Counted from the stretch's first letter, positions 36,753 to 48,445 are shown. The stretch is 64,000 nucleotides of DNA from Uloborus plumipes (GCA_038373865.1 JAXGGA010004662.1:1-64000); one strand, 5' to 3'. A program made the numbers and translations. The notes: generated by a model not told the origin, from the sequence alone.

Positions 36753-37857
36753 GGGCGCTTTTCCACTTGACGACACGACAACGACGAAAGTCGGACGGTA
36801 ATACTGCAACGATAAGTATGATGTCGTGTCGTCTATAGCACTGCTTTTCCATTCAAACGATATCGTTTCTCCGAACGGGTCATTTTCCACCGCATTTCAT
36901 TTCGAAATAGCACTGTGTTCGCAAATATATTATTATAGCTGCTCAATTTAACAGATTACAACTACTATATTTGCTTTACCTCCGGAGAAAAAGAAAACAA
37001 ATTAAGAAACGGTATTGGGTGCACGATATTTTTAAAGAAAGGTACATTGTAGGCGAGTTTTATACACTTTTCATGAAATTGCAAAAAGATTTTAGGTGAT
37101 TTTAAATATTTTTACTAAATTTACAAAGAATAGTAAAAAGTTAAAATCTGGACAAGGTTATTTAACACAAGTAGTTTAATCTAAAGTGTATAATATATTT
37201 TTATAGTTACGAACAATGCTCTTTGAACTTACCTGTCTCTTTCTTTTCTGTAGAAGATTTGCCGTCATATTCCTCATCTAAAAATCTAAAAACTTCTTCC
37301 AAGGCTTTATCCCTGTGAATTTTGTTTTTGAATAAAATATTTCGCTTATCCCATAGACACGGTTGCTGCTCAATTAATTCACACAAAACATTCACGTCAA
37401 ACTTGACTGCAATGACTACTGTGTTCCTTATCGAAGAAAGTTCAGAATGAAAATTTAATCTTTTTTGAAGCATTAAAAATCGTCTGCGCTACAATTAATG
37501 AAACAAAGTATAAAATAAAATGATTAAAATCTTTTATTGCTACATCTTTTATCAATCTCTGCAAATTGAAACTTAGATTTATTAATGCAGAGATGTCGAA
37601 TTTAAACGCCATTGCTATAGTTCGAAGAATGTAAACAGATGGATGAATATCGTACCGATTTTAAAGGCGAGACGGCTGCCATCCGACGAGAATGGGACGA
37701 CAAACGACAGCGCTCGGTCGGAGACGACACAATCGTCCTTGAATCGGGAGATGGAAAAGCGCATAGCACATTTTAATGCATTTTGCGTGCTCCAATGTCG
37801 GATGACGACAATCGCTTACGATTTACCGTTGCCGTGTCGGTAAGTGGAAAAGCGCCC
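36753..37857 (-). mobile_element. PIF/Harbinger-type element, unit 2 (MADF exon)
   Basis: TIR GGGCGCTTTTCCACTT at both ends. TTA (36750-36752) is shared with unit 1 and TAA (37858-37860) with unit 3. The TWA target is diagnostic for PIF/Harbinger. It carries a MADF-domain first exon on the minus strand but no DDE transposase. Confidence 0.88.
37233..37473 (-). CDS. MADF-domain protein, first exon (TE-encoded)
   Basis: About 80 codons from ATG 37473 to a consensus splice donor ACAG|GTAAGT (GT at 37231-37232). Residues ~25-62 read FDVNVLCELIEQQPCLWDKR, followed by NILFKNKIHRDKALEEV: the start of a MADF (Myb/SANT-like, Adf-1) domain, with its hydrophobic-E-P-LWD signature and a basic helix. PIF/Harbinger elements encode such a DNA-binding partner next to the transposase and need both to move, so this is probably that second protein. 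The rest of the domain and later exons are absent in this 1.1-kb derivative. The unspliced frame simply runs eight codons into the intron. Confidence 0.6.
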
Positions 37858-37860
37858 TAA

Positions 37861-38859
37861 GGGCGCTTTTCCACTTACCGACACGGTCGGTCGTCTCCGA
37901 CCGAACGCTGTCGTTTGTCGTCCCATTCGTGTCGGATGGCATCCGTCTCGCCTTTAAAATCGGGACGATATTCATCCATCTGTTTACTTTCTTCGAACGA
38001 AAGCAATGGCGTTTAAATTCGACATCTCTGCATTAATAAAATATAAGCTTCAATTTGCAGACGATTGATAAAAGATGTAGCAATAAAAGATTTGAATCAT
38101 TTTATTTTATACTTTGTTTCATTAATTGTAGCGCAGACGATTTTTAATGCTTCAAAAAATATTAAATTTTCATTCTGAACTTTCTTCGATGAGCAACACA
38201 GTAGTCATGGCATTCAAGTTTGACGTGTCAGTTTTGTGTGAATTAATTGAGCAGTCACCGTGTCTATGGGATAAGCGAAATATTTTATACAAAAACAAAA
38301 TTCACAGGGAAAAAGCCCGGGAAGAAGTTTTTAGATGAGGAATATGACGGCAAAACTTCTACAGACAAGAAAGAAACAGGTAAGTTCAAAGAGCATTGTT
38401 CGTAACTATAAAAATATATTATACACTTTAGATTAAACTACTTGTGTTAAATAACCTTGTCCAGATTTTAAATTTTTACTATTCTTTGTAAATTTTGTAA
38501 AAATATTTAAAATCACCTAAAATCTTTTCGCAATTTCTTGAAAAGTGTATAAAACTCGCTTACAATGTAACTTTCTTTAAAAACATAGTGCACTCAATAG
38601 CGCCTCTTAATTTGTTTTATTTTTCTCACGAGGTAAAGCAAATATAGTAATCGTAATCTGTTAAATTGAGCAGCTATAATAATAAACGTGCGAACACAGT
38701 GCTGTTTCGAAATGAAATGAGGTGGAAAATGACCCCATCGGGGAAACGATATCGTTTGAGTGGAAAAGCAGTGCTATAGACGATACGACACCGTACTTAT
38801 CGTTGCAGTATTACCGTCCGACTTTCGTCGTTGTAGTGTCGTCAAGTGGAAAAGCGCCC
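37861..38859 (+). mobile_element. PIF/Harbinger-type element, unit 3 (inverted)
   Basis: Same family in opposite orientation to unit 2, with TAA at 37858-37860 and TTA at 38860-38862. It has a slightly shorter interior. Units 2 and 3 form a large inverted pair. Confidence 0.88.
38147..38379 (+). pseudogene. MADF-domain first exon, broken copy
   Basis: Homologous to the exon at 37233-37473 and ending at the same donor ACAG|GTAAGT (GT at 38380). An 8-bp deletion near 38328-38336, where unit 2 has a direct repeat of TTTTTAGAT, shifts the frame and gives a stop after EEVFR. Slippage between the direct repeats explains it. Confidence 0.65.
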
Positions 38860-39007
38860 TTAGGCACGTTTTTCTAGCGAACGATTTATACTCATATTGA
38901 ATGATATGAACTGTCAACCTCTGTTTTCTTGAAGAGAAAGAAAATTCTGGTTTTATTCAGACAAGAAAAAGTGTATTCCCCCCCCCCCCCCGTTTTTAAC
39001 ATTTAAC

Positions 39008-39135
39008 GCCCTGCTCCACATCAGCGGAAAACGCGACCGAAAACGAAAGCAGAAACCGAAAATTTAGGTACTTTCCATAGGAACAACTATTTAATCCATT
39101 TTACGTTTCTGCTTTACGTCAATGCGGAGCAGGGC
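39008..39135. mobile_element. Small MITE-like inverted repeat
   Basis: GCCCTGCTCCACAT at left and its near-complement ATGCGGAGCAGGGC at right; subterminal GCGGAAAACG / CGTTTCTGC are loosely complementary. No TSD confirmed. Lies inside the 35694-39295 host element. Confidence 0.5.
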
Positions 39136-39297
39136 CCATACTCTCCAAAAACTTGAATTTATAAAACGGCCCTAATGACTTTATTAAAGGATGGTTTTAA
39201 CATGTTTTGATATAGTAATGATTCTGTTCCTCCAGATTTGATTCTATAAAGCGGCTGATTTTATAATCCAGTGATTTTATTAGTGGCGGGCACTGTA

Positions 39298-40082
39298 TAT
39301 GAAATAGGCTGATAGAGACTTAAAATTGTCTCTGATAGACGCCTTACACTTATTTTTAATACACTTTTACTAGTTTCACTTGTGGGTTTGTTCGTATGTA
39401 TGTAGCTCTGAATAAAAAATAAAATTCATGTTCTTTACAAACATAAAAGTAATAAATTTAATACTATTATTAAAACTAAAGGTTAAACTATATTACATTT
39501 TGATGTATTATAAGTGCATGTAACCTTAGGGTATATTCAGTAGTTTCGAAAATCAGAGGGAAATCAATGGTGATCACAGCGGATTCGAATGTAAAAGCGT
39601 ATTTTTTAGTTTTTTTTAAACTATATTTTAAAATTATTATTATTCTGTATTTACCTGAAATGAAAAAACAATGATTGAAATTTCAAAGATAGCTATTAAA
39701 CACTGGACTACATAAATTCATAAAACTAAGTGACGCGCTTAAAATGGTTACATATTTAGTTTTAAAAGTTTCTTCCACGCGTAACTTTAGCTGAATAACA
39801 TTAACAAATTATGAAGAGCAGAGAAATATAAGTTCCATTTAAATCATCCGCCTATACGTGCTACACAAAAGAGAATATGGTGGCCCACATAACAAATATT
39901 TGGTTAAAAAGAAGGAGAACGGAATGACAGAACGCCAGACATATTCGGATGGTTCGTTTAACATTCATGTCAAAGCTTTTTGGACAAGTTAGTGTGGACA
40001 TTTTCGCTTTAATGTCATCCATAGTTTTTTTATTTTTAAGAATTCTTTTGGAACATTAAATCACTCACATTTTAATTTTACA
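39298..40082. other. AT-rich spacer
   Basis: No gene or TE terminus recognised. Confidence 0.35.
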
Positions 40083-40209
40083 TAGGGTATACCGACCAGT
40101 GAATAAACACCTAAGTGAAATTTCGTTTTCAAAAATTAATAGCATCGTTAAAAATTGTAGCATTTCTCACAGGACAGTAAAAATACTTTAGGTGATGTAT
40201 GTAATTATT

Positions 40210-41540
40210 AACCGACTTCAACAAAGGAGGAGGTTATACAATTCGTCGGAGAAATTTTTTTTTTCGGTATGTTCCAAGATTACTCGAAGACGCCTGGACC
40301 GATTTCAAAAATTCTTTTTTTGTTAGAAAGGTCTTTCGTTCCGATTGGTCCCATCCTCTCGTGGTCCGGGTTCGATAACGGGAACCTGCAGAAATCTTTC
40401 GAAAAAGAAATTGGGATCACAGTAATCGTAATAATGACCATTTTCTACGCCAGGCTTCTCTGGATTGCATAATGAAATTCATTTCTATGGTCTTTTTGAA
40501 AATTTTAAACCGAGTATCTTTCTATGTCCTGATTTTTTCTCCTTAACTCCAACGAACTTAAAGTCGTACCAGGTACTAATTGATTCGTAATATTTCAGGT
40601 TTTATTAGTCTTAATTTACATAAGTTTTGATAAAGGAATTCTGAAGAAAGTGAGGAAAATCTCCAAATTTTTGCTCAAATTTAAAGCGATTTGTCCTAAA
40701 TGATTAAATATGAAATACATTGTTACAAAACGTGATTGATATGAAACAGTAATTATAATGGTAATGAAAATTTTGAATGAAGGCTTAACTGAAGCAAACA
40801 TGAAACTCATTAGCGTGCCACGTACGTAATACGTCGTAAAATTTTATGAACCGCCAGCATCTAGTGTTGTTTTGAAATATAAATTAGTTGAAAAGCCGTT
40901 AATATTTAGCCTTTGATTAAACTAGTACACAAATAAATACCAGAGAATAACAAGGATTATTTTTTAGTGTCAATCGTTTAAAATTTTAGACGGGTTGATA
41001 CTTTCTTTCTTTTTTTTCCTTACATAGTTTATTTTATGAAGCATTTGCAATTAGGTGAAGTTTTGAATGGAAACATTACCTTATTTCATATGTACATTTA
41101 CACTAAAAAGAATAAAATAAAATATTTTTGAAAAAAAAAATTGAACCGACTTCGGAACTTCACTCAGCAAATGCTCTAAAAAGTAAAAAATAATTTTATT
41201 CTTTGAACAACATCGATACTACATTTAAACATAAGTTTTGAAGTCGGCGCAAAAACTATAGGTAAAATGATGTTTACTATATTTTGCCAACATTTTCAGA
41301 GAAATCATTGAAAATTGAGAGCTGAATATTTGTACCATTACATAAATATGTATTTTTCAATGAATGCGAATAAAGAACCTGGATTCATTTAAATTTATAT
41401 TTATAGTTCCGAATGATTCTATTTAGCTGTTTTGCGCCGACTTCAAAACTTATGTTTAAATGTAGTATCGATGGTGTTCAAAGAATAAAATTATTTTTTA
41501 CTTTTTAGAGCATTTGCTGAGTGAAGTTCCGAAGTCGGTT
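40210..41540. mobile_element. AACCGACTTC-ended repeat (Helitron/SINE-like, class uncertain)
   Basis: Starts AACCGACTTCAACAAAGGAG, then GAGGTTATACAATTCGTCGG, a sequence I recognise as a common arthropod dispersed repeat. It ends at GAAGTCGGTT (41531-41540). It contains a piece of family R in reverse orientation (about 40620-40930) and most of a foldback (41111-41572). Confidence 0.45.
40620..40930 (+). repeat. Family R fragment (copy C, reversed)
   Basis: The reverse complement matches the outer part of copies A and B (GGCTTTTCAACTAATTTAT, TACGTGGC-CGCTAA-GAGTTT, CACGTTTTGTAACAATG, then CATATTTAATCATTTAGGAC). It lacks the 607-bp insertion of copy A and so shows its empty site. Confidence 0.65.
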
Positions 41541-41572
41541 CAATTTTTTTTTTCAAAAATATTTTATTTTAT
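41111..41572. repeat. Foldback with 144-bp arms
   Basis: Arms 41111-41254 and 41429-41572 are nearly perfect complements around a 174-bp loop. Each arm holds two (C)CGACTTC motifs (GAACCGACTTCGG and GCGCCGACTTC). Confidence 0.85.
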
Positions 41573-41838
41573 TGTTAAAAATATTGCAATAATTTTTATG
41601 GTTCTGGATCAGGTTTTTTTTTTTGGGGGGGGGGGGTTGAAAGGAGAAAAAGTGCCTCAACCCAGTGAATTAACACCCCAAACAAAACACAAACGCAGCA
41701 TTTTCTAACCATTTTCTTTTTACAATTGCGTAGAATGACGTGCCTACTGCTGATTCATCTAAAGAAAATGGTTTAAAAACTTATTTTTTTAAGAAAATTA
41801 CGAGATGTTCATTCACTGGTCAAGGTCTGTATACCCTA

Positions 41839-42788
41839 GTAAGCAATCGATGACAGTTACTTACTTTTGTACAGTCCCGGGGAAAACGAAACGTTCCCTC
41901 TTTATTTAAATGTTATTTACACTATAGATTTATGAAACCTGTCAATCTGTCCCGAATAAAGCACTGTGTTAGCGGATCTTTTAAAATATTCTTATGAAGG
42001 TAAAATCTTACCGACTTTTCACTCCTGGGCGCTTGCAATCGTATTGCTGTTGTGAAGAGAATATTCGAAAAGAGAAATAATTTTTTATAAAATATTATAT
42101 TATAATTAACTATTTACATTTCGACTATTTACATCTCAAACTGCGACAAAATTAATTCAGAATGTTCCATCAAAAATCAACTATGTCTGTTCGTTTCATC
42201 AATTTTCATTATTTTTTATCTCATTTTCACTTCAGTTCCGTTCAGTTCATTTCATTCAAACCCAGAAAAGGCTAAAATTAATCTGCAGACATTCGAAAGC
42301 TGATCGCAAGTTCAGTCCCAAGATCACAGTTGACGCCGATTAATTGAATCAGTCGCTTAAATAAATCAAATCGCCAAAAACAGAACACAATCCAACTTTA
42401 TTGAAAAAGCCGCGTTATTGAATCAAAACTACTTAGAACAAACGTGACGAATATAAGCGGATTCCACAGTATACTGTATAAAATGTCAATCATGTAAATT
42501 TGTTGAAGGATCGTCCTCATACTAAAATAAGCTTGAGCATTAAACTTTCGAACATGTTTGTAACCAACATTAAAATTCAACTTTGCATTCTAACTTTCGC
42601 TTGTTTTTAGTCTCCGGGACTGCTTTAGGGCTGTCCGTAAATGTTACTTTTTCTCTCAACACCCCTTGTCACAAAGTATCACACTTCATTCTACTCTCTG
42701 CCCTCCCTTTGTCATACGTTGCAAGGTTTCTTTTTTTTTCTTTTTGGGTTTTTTTTTTTTTTTTTTTTGAGAAACGCGAAACTAAGTC
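41839..42788. other. AT-rich spacer
   Basis: No gene recognised. Long T tracts near 42728-42770. Confidence 0.35.
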
Positions 42789-42791
42789 TAA

Positions 42792-43094
42792 GGCAGGGAT
42801 TCAAGTGAAACACCATTGCAATCGCTTCGAATTGCAATCGCTACTGGAAGTGAATTACATTATCATCAACTTAACTTGGCACTGACGTCCCTATGGGTGG
42901 AGCCAATAAGAGCTCACAAGCAGTCAGTGATCTCCTCTTATTCGCCAAGTAGGCTGTGACGTTTTATCTAGCTCGTTTTTCATAGGCAAACGTCACGCTG
43001 ACGTCACGATGTTTTTATCAAGAAACGTTCTAATGTAATTCACTTCCAGTAGCGATTGTAATTTGCGATCGCCTGTTTCACTTGAATTCCTGCC
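42792..43094. mobile_element. 303-bp MITE, tandem copy 1 (PIF-like)
   Basis: Ends GGCAGGGATTCAAGTGAAAC and GTTTCACTTGAATTCCTGCC. TAA at 42789-42791 and 43095-43097 is a TWA duplication. The interior has GCGATTGCAAT motifs, GGCACTGACGTC and the inverted pair CAAACGTCACGCTGACGTCA. Confidence 0.82.
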
Positions 43095-43097
43095 TAA

Positions 43098-43400
43098 GGC
43101 AGGGGTTCAAGTCAAACACCATTGCAATCGCTTTGAATTGCAATCGCTACTGGAAGTGAATTACATTATCATCAACTTAACTTGGCACTGACGTCACTAC
43201 GGGTGGAGCCAATAAGAGTTCACAAGCAGTCAGTGATCTCCTCTTATTCGCCAAGTAGGCTGTGACGTTTTATCTAGCTCATTTTTCATAGGCAAACGTC
43301 ACGTTGACGTCACGATGTTTTTATCAAGAAACGTTCTAATGTAATTCATTTCCAGTAGCGATTGTAATTTGCGATTGCCTGTTTCACTTGAATTCCTGCC
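43098..43400. mobile_element. 303-bp MITE, tandem copy 2 (PIF-like)
   Basis: Same length as copy 1 with about ten substitutions by eye. It shares the middle TAA (43095-43097) and has TTA (43401-43403) on the right. It arose either by insertion into the target duplication of copy 1 or by tandem duplication. Confidence 0.82.
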
Positions 43401-43425
43401 TTAAAGCTTTCTTTTTAAAGCAACT

Positions 43426-43913
43426 AATGGGGGAGTTTCCGAAATTTCAAAAGTACTTTTTTCTGAAAGAACATGCTTCAAAACGTAGGAATTGACCATT
43501 TTTTTTTTTTTTTTTGACACAGTTATATATTTTTTATGAATTTTTTTAACCGGTCCGCAGATGCTATTCCGAAAAAAAAAAAAAAACATCTGCGCATGAC
43601 GTCAGTGGTGCACGTAAGCGCCAAATCTAATTGGTTGTAGTGAGATGACGAAGGTCGTGACGTCACCGATTCCTGCAATTGGACAACTCAAGTCACTCAA
43701 AATGGTGTTATTATTGGAAAGAGAGCTGTTAGGTGCACCACTGACGGCACAAAAACCACGGCCCGTTTTCAAGGTGGGGTATTTAAAAAAATTAATAAAA
43801 AATAAACTGTTTGGAAAATTAAAGTATTTTCCGGGCTCATGTTATTTTTTTATATCATTCTATCAATTTCAGTAACAAAAAGTAGTACTTTTGACTGAAG
43901 GAAACTCCCCATT
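43426..43913. mobile_element. 488-bp TIR element with CRE-like motifs
   Basis: Left AATGGGGGAGTTTCC...TCAAAAGTACTTTTT and right AAAGTAGTACTTTTGA...GGAAACTCCCCATT are inverted over ~38 bp. The interior contains CATGACGTCAGTGGTGCAC and GTGCACCACTGACG as an inverted pair, and CGTGACGTCACC. TSD not resolved. Confidence 0.7.
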
Positions 43914-45343
43914 GTCTCATCTGCTAATTTTTGTTTGATTTTTCTTACTGTTTATGAAAATTTGGTCGCTTTCACGGTTTTATAGTAATCAGTTTTTTTC
44001 TTTTCAATTATTTCTGGGGCTGGGGAACTCTACTAATCAATTTCAGGTTTTTAGCAATTTATCAAAACACAAGCGGTTTTGTCAAATTTCAGCAGTTCGA
44101 ACGTTTTTCGAAATTTGTAAGGCTGGAGTGCCCCACAAGACTAGCGATTATTTTTAAATCGAATTCGAAATTTTTTCTCCCAAAACTTTTAATCACTGAT
44201 TTATTTTATAAAAATTTATTATTGACAAGGACTGGATATTCACATATCTTTTTTGTACTTTTTAAATAGCATTTAGAAAATAAATAAAATAGTAAACTTA
44301 TGAAACTGGAAGATAATTTAAATCTTTTATCTATAACTACCCAAATGGTCTTGCTTTGTATTGATAATGCGTTATTTTGAAATTGCGCGAATTTTAAATC
44401 AACATTCGAAAAAGAAAAAAAATAAAGCATAACGAGGAGATCTTTATGGTAGCAAAGTTTTTTGACCAGTAAGCCTTGTCATTTCTGTTTTAAGAATAGT
44501 GTGTTTCTCCTATCAGAAAAGATCATTCTGAATTTTTCAGAAAAAAAATTCTAATTTTTTTAAAAACTTTCGGCAGAAATGCTGTCACAAGCGCACAGTG
44601 AAAGTTGCATTTATGAATGTCTCGTGTAAAGAGTTCACATATAGAAAGCTTCAGGATTTTCTTTAAAAGTAATCTTTTCAGTTCTTTTAATGCTTTGAAT
44701 GATTTGCGAAAATCCATACAAAATAAACCGTTTTATTGCAACACATATCGTCGAATATGCAGCAATAAGGTAAATTAAAAAAAAATCCCTTTCCCTCATT
44801 AAGCTTTCAAAATTTATCATTTTAAGTTTCGTGACAAGTGACACAAATTTCATTCATATTTTTTCCTGTTACGAAAAAAATGGAAAGAAATAAACGAAAG
44901 AAAAAGAAAAAAAAATAACATGAGAGAAAATTTGATTTATAACCGTTGAAGCGTAAATGTGCAAGTTTTGGAAAAAAAACAGCCAACTTCTGCCAAAACA
45001 AACGAATGCCGTTCATTATGAAGAAAATTAAGGCAAACATCCAAAAGATGAAAAAATTAGATAAGATAAGTTAACTCTTCAAAGAAAGTTTGCCTACGAA
45101 GCTACGACACTTTATATTTACCACATTAAAAAGTTTAGAAATCAAGAACGGTATCAAAAAAAAAAAAAAAAAAAACGCGGAAGAAAAAGTCAGGTGCATA
45201 CGTAAATATGGAAGTATACTTTAATGTTTTTCTAAGATAGATTCATAGATGTGAGCTCGAGCTTTGAAATTTTATCTAGCATAAGTAGAATTTTGTGATT
45301 TACTAGGAAGATTATTCTTCTTGAATTCGCTTTGTTAAATATG
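43914..45343. other. AT-rich spacer
   Basis: No gene or TE terminus recognised; many A/T homopolymers. Confidence 0.4.
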
Positions 45344-45345
45344 TA

Positions 45346-46281
45346 CCTCAGAGCCAGATATTTTTTCGTTTCTGGCACAGTGGTGAAATTAGCGTTTCTA
45401 TAAATTTCTATAAATTAGCGTTTCTATAAATTTAGTTGTTTTCGGTAGAATGGAGCAATAGCATTTTCAGTGAAGAGACAACTCTCATTTTAGCTCTTTT
45501 TTTTTTCTTTTTTTTTGACTTTAAGACGAGAGTTCGAGCATTCGCTAAACATGCGAAAAAGTTATTTTGTTCATATTATATACAGTGCTCTTTTAATAAA
45601 GAAAAAAAGAGAGACTTTATGGCAACAAAAAATAAAATGAAGTAAAATACCAGTGGATGAGCGTTAGAATATTGTTGCTCCTATACGTTCCTTTTAAAAG
45701 TTGTTTTTTTCTGCCTCTCCGGATTTATAATTTTATTCTTGGTTTTTAGTACAATTACCACATAAAATCGCTGTAGAATCGTGGAATCTTTCGTTCTTTA
45801 GAAATTTTTGGGCCACTCTGAAACCCTTTACGAATTGTACAGGATGAAATCTGTGTCTCAAACCCAGATAAACATAAGTCCATTTTCGTAACTTTTCAAA
45901 AGAGCGCTAAATTATTTGTCTGATGCATACAAAGGATGGGACTCGCGCTCTTTTAGTGCTACTAAATATTTGTGAATGAATTTCTGTTCATAAAATTACT
46001 TTATCATGGGTCGACGCGGAATAAGATTCTACATACAATGCAGTAATAAAGTGAAAATTGCCATTTTTAGACGAAAGCTGATCTCAGGCCCGTCATTTCG
46101 AATTTTTCCAGGGGAGGGGGGGGGGCAAAGGGTGTGTAAACAATGTAAATTTGCCAAAAAATGTCTAAAACTACGCCTACTTTCATAAAAATACAAGGAT
46201 TTCCCAAAGTCAGGGAGGGACAATTGACCCCCCCCCCCCCTGAAAACCGAAATGACGGGCCTGGCTGGTCTGGCTCTGAGG
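45346..46281. mobile_element. TA-flanked MITE related to the palindrome at 22616
   Basis: Ends CCTCAGAGCCAGA and TCTGGCTCTGAGG with TA at 45344-45345 and 46282-46283. A second left-end-like sequence, TGTCTCAAACCCAGATAAAC, then ATAAGTCCATTTTCG, starts near 45866, so the true element may be only ~415 bp and the left end at 45346 a separate copy. It contains the hAT MITE at 46085-46263. Confidence 0.65.
46085..46263. mobile_element. 179-bp hAT-type MITE
   Basis: Ends CAGGCCCGTCATTTCG and CGAAATGACGGGCCTG are exact inverted repeats. Flanks GCTGATCT (46077-46084) and GCTGGTCT (46264-46271) match at 7 of 8 positions. It contains G10 and C13 runs as complementary subterminal tracts. Confidence 0.88.
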
Positions 46282-46283
46282 TA

Positions 46284-46748
46284 CAGAAATATCATTGCTC
46301 CTAACTGGAACCGTAGATTAGATGTTTAGTTGTTCTAAGAGGTTTAGATAGTAGAGTGAGAAAGAAAAATTCCCCAACCAATTAAGCAACTTTCATGACA
46401 CAGCTTAAGTTCAGAATAACACGAAAATCAGACAGATACTGATTACCTTTCGCATTTGCAGTAAATTTTTAAATAACCACTCTTCACTTCATGGGTATTC
46501 TATTTTCCAGTCGACGGTTTCTAAGTGCAAAGCAAATGCCAAAATTTTGACAGACCATTCCTCCACTTCCAGCTCGCTCAGAACAGATGTTTGTTTGCAG
46601 TCTAAATTGGTGTTTCCTAAAAGAACATCATTTGAATGAATGCATCTGTGCTTTTTTTTCGTCCTCCCCTCTGTTGCACCAAGTTAGCTACCGTTAATTA
46701 GTTACTGTAAGAGAAGGGTGTTATCGCTACGATCAAAACGAAAGGTAG
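46284..46748. other. AT-rich spacer
   Basis: No gene recognised. Confidence 0.35.
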
Positions 46749-46858
46749 TACTGCAGTACAGTAAAAGTTAAAGAAGACATTGTTTGCATCTTTCAACACA
46801 ATCACACACTCCGTCAGTAGAAGTGACACAATTTGAAAGAAACAAAAAACATTAGAGA

Positions 46859-48078
46859 ACTAGCTGTCGTGGCCGTCACGAAACTTTCTTCTATATCTAT
46901 CTTATGAATTCCGGTTACAAAATAAAATACGTACTCGCCCGAGTAATTGGAGACAGCTCCAATTTCCCAATTATCGTAATAACCCTGCAAATGCAGAATC
47001 AATGAGCGAAATTGGAAATCATTGCAAAAGCCTTGTTTAGATAATTTGCAAACATTTTATTTGTTAGTAAAAAGAAATTGGCAACAGTTAAAAATTTCAA
47101 ATCATTGAAAGTTTTCAGCTGTTTTGATAATTAAATAGCGTGAAAGCGATTTTTTAATGAATTAATTTTTCGCATTGTTGACTAAGCGCAAAAATCACCC
47201 CACCCTACCCCTGGGGCGATTGGCGCCAAAATTTAATCAATGCTTGCTTCCATATTGGGTTAGTGTTATTCCAAATTTCATTCAAATCGCAGCAATATTT
47301 CCCGAGATACAGTAGGTGCAATGACAAAATAAGCGCTTTTGATTGCTCCACCCCCCTTTGAGATATTGACACACAAATTGAATCAGCACCTGTACTCAAT
47401 AGGGTCTACCTATGGACCAATTTTCGTTTGATTCCGCCGGTTACTTCCTGAGATATAGCAGTCACCCCCGTGCAGAACACGTGCGATTGCTCCACCCCCC
47501 TTGGAGATATTGACAAACAAATTGAATCAGCACCTGTACTCAGTAGGGTCTACCTATGGACCAATTTTCGTTTGATTCCGCCGGTTACTTCCTGAGATAT
47601 AGCAATCACCCCCGCGCAGAACACGTGCGATTGCTCCACCCCCCTTGGAGATATTGACAAACAAATTGAATCAGCACCTGTACTCAGTAGGGTCTACCTA
47701 TGGACCAATTTTCGTTTGATTCCGCCGGTTACTTAATGAGATATAGCACTCACTCCCGCGCAGAACACGTGCGATTGCTCCACCCCCCTTGGAGGAATTC
47801 GCTAAACAAAGTCAGGTGCACCAGTTCACATGGTGGTACATATGTGCAAAAAATTTTGTTCGATTTCATGCAGTAGTTTTTGCTCTAGCGCGGCCACAAA
47901 AACTGGTCACACACATACAGACTCACACACAGACACACACACACACAGACAGACATTTTCCAAAAATGGTCGAAATGGACTCAGCGCACCTCAAAACGTG
48001 CAAATCCGTCAAAATTCGACATTCGAAAATTTTCACGAAACCAATACTTTCTTCTATATATTAGATATAGAAGAAAGT
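46859..48078 (-). mobile_element. Helentron-like element, family 2
   Basis: Boundaries are fixed by the uninterrupted duplicate (48325-48345). On the minus strand it starts (TT)ACTTTCTTCTATATC and ends with hairpin TCGTG-ACGGC-CACGA, then CAGCTAG, followed by T. Termination in CTAG after a hairpin and insertion between T residues without TSD fit Helitron/Helentron transposition. The core is three copies of a 144-bp repeat, then a (CACACAGA)n tract (47910-47960). The subterminal ACTTTCTTCTATATC is inverted at both ends. Non-autonomous. Confidence 0.8.
47341..47790. repeat. 144-bp core satellite of family 2
   Basis: GATTGCTCCACCCCCC recurs at 47341, 47484, 47629 and 47773 (periods 143, 145, 144). 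Units also share CAATTTTCGTTTGATTCCGC and the palindromic CACGTG. Confidence 0.92.
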
Positions 48079-48445
48079 AAAAATCAAGGTTTTATTCGGC
48101 ACTACTTTTAAATTATTTATTATCAACTACAATACGCCCAAAACATTTATAATGTACTTTAACTGGTTGGTGTTTGTCATCTAAATTAATAGTTTGCACC
48201 TAAAGTTCGAAAATTCTCCTGGGAGTACTGCAGTACAGTAAAAGTTAAAGAAGACATTGTTTTTATCTTTCAACACAATCGCGCACTCCGTCAATAGAAG
48301 TGACACAACTCAAAATAAACAAAAAACATTAAAGAAAAATCAAGGTTTTATTCGACATTACTTTTAAATTACTTATTATCAACTACAATACGCTCAAAAC
48401 ATTTACAATGTACTTTAATTGGTTAGTTTTTGTTGTCTAGGGTAA

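Larger units (their letters stand above)
35694..39295. mobile_element. TA-flanked element hosting three PIF/Harbinger insertions
   Basis: Ends CAGTACCCGCCGCTTATTAA and (as reverse complement of the right end) CAGTGCCCGCCACTAATAAA, with TA at 35692-35693 and 39296-39297. The TA duplication and CAGT start suggest a Tc1/mariner/pogo relative. About 730 bp belong to it; 35993-38859 is inserted. No transposase seen. Confidence 0.7.
40085..41836. mobile_element. TA-flanked element (Tc1/mariner-like), hosts other repeats
   Basis: Inverted ends GGGTATACCGACCAGTGAAT and, as reverse complement, GGGTATACAGACC(6 bp)CAGTGAATGAAC, with TA at 40083-40084 and 41837-41838. The inner repeats at 40210-41572 were probably inserted later. 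Confidence 0.65.
46749..48445. repeat. ~330-bp tandem duplication, first copy interrupted
   Basis: The unit begins GTACTGCAGTACAGTAAAAG at 46749 and again at 48225. It runs through CACTCCGTCAGTAGAAGTGA, then AACATTA(A/G)AGA, then AAAATCAAGGTTTTATTCG, to TAGTTT(A/G)CAC (about 48198 and 48445). In the first copy a 1.2-kb element separates the two halves; in the second they are contiguous. Confidence 0.85.

Noticed and set aside
47341..47790. Regularly spaced repeats resembling a CRISPR array
   Set aside because: The 144-bp units are contiguous with no unique spacers and lie inside a Helentron-like element in eukaryotic DNA.
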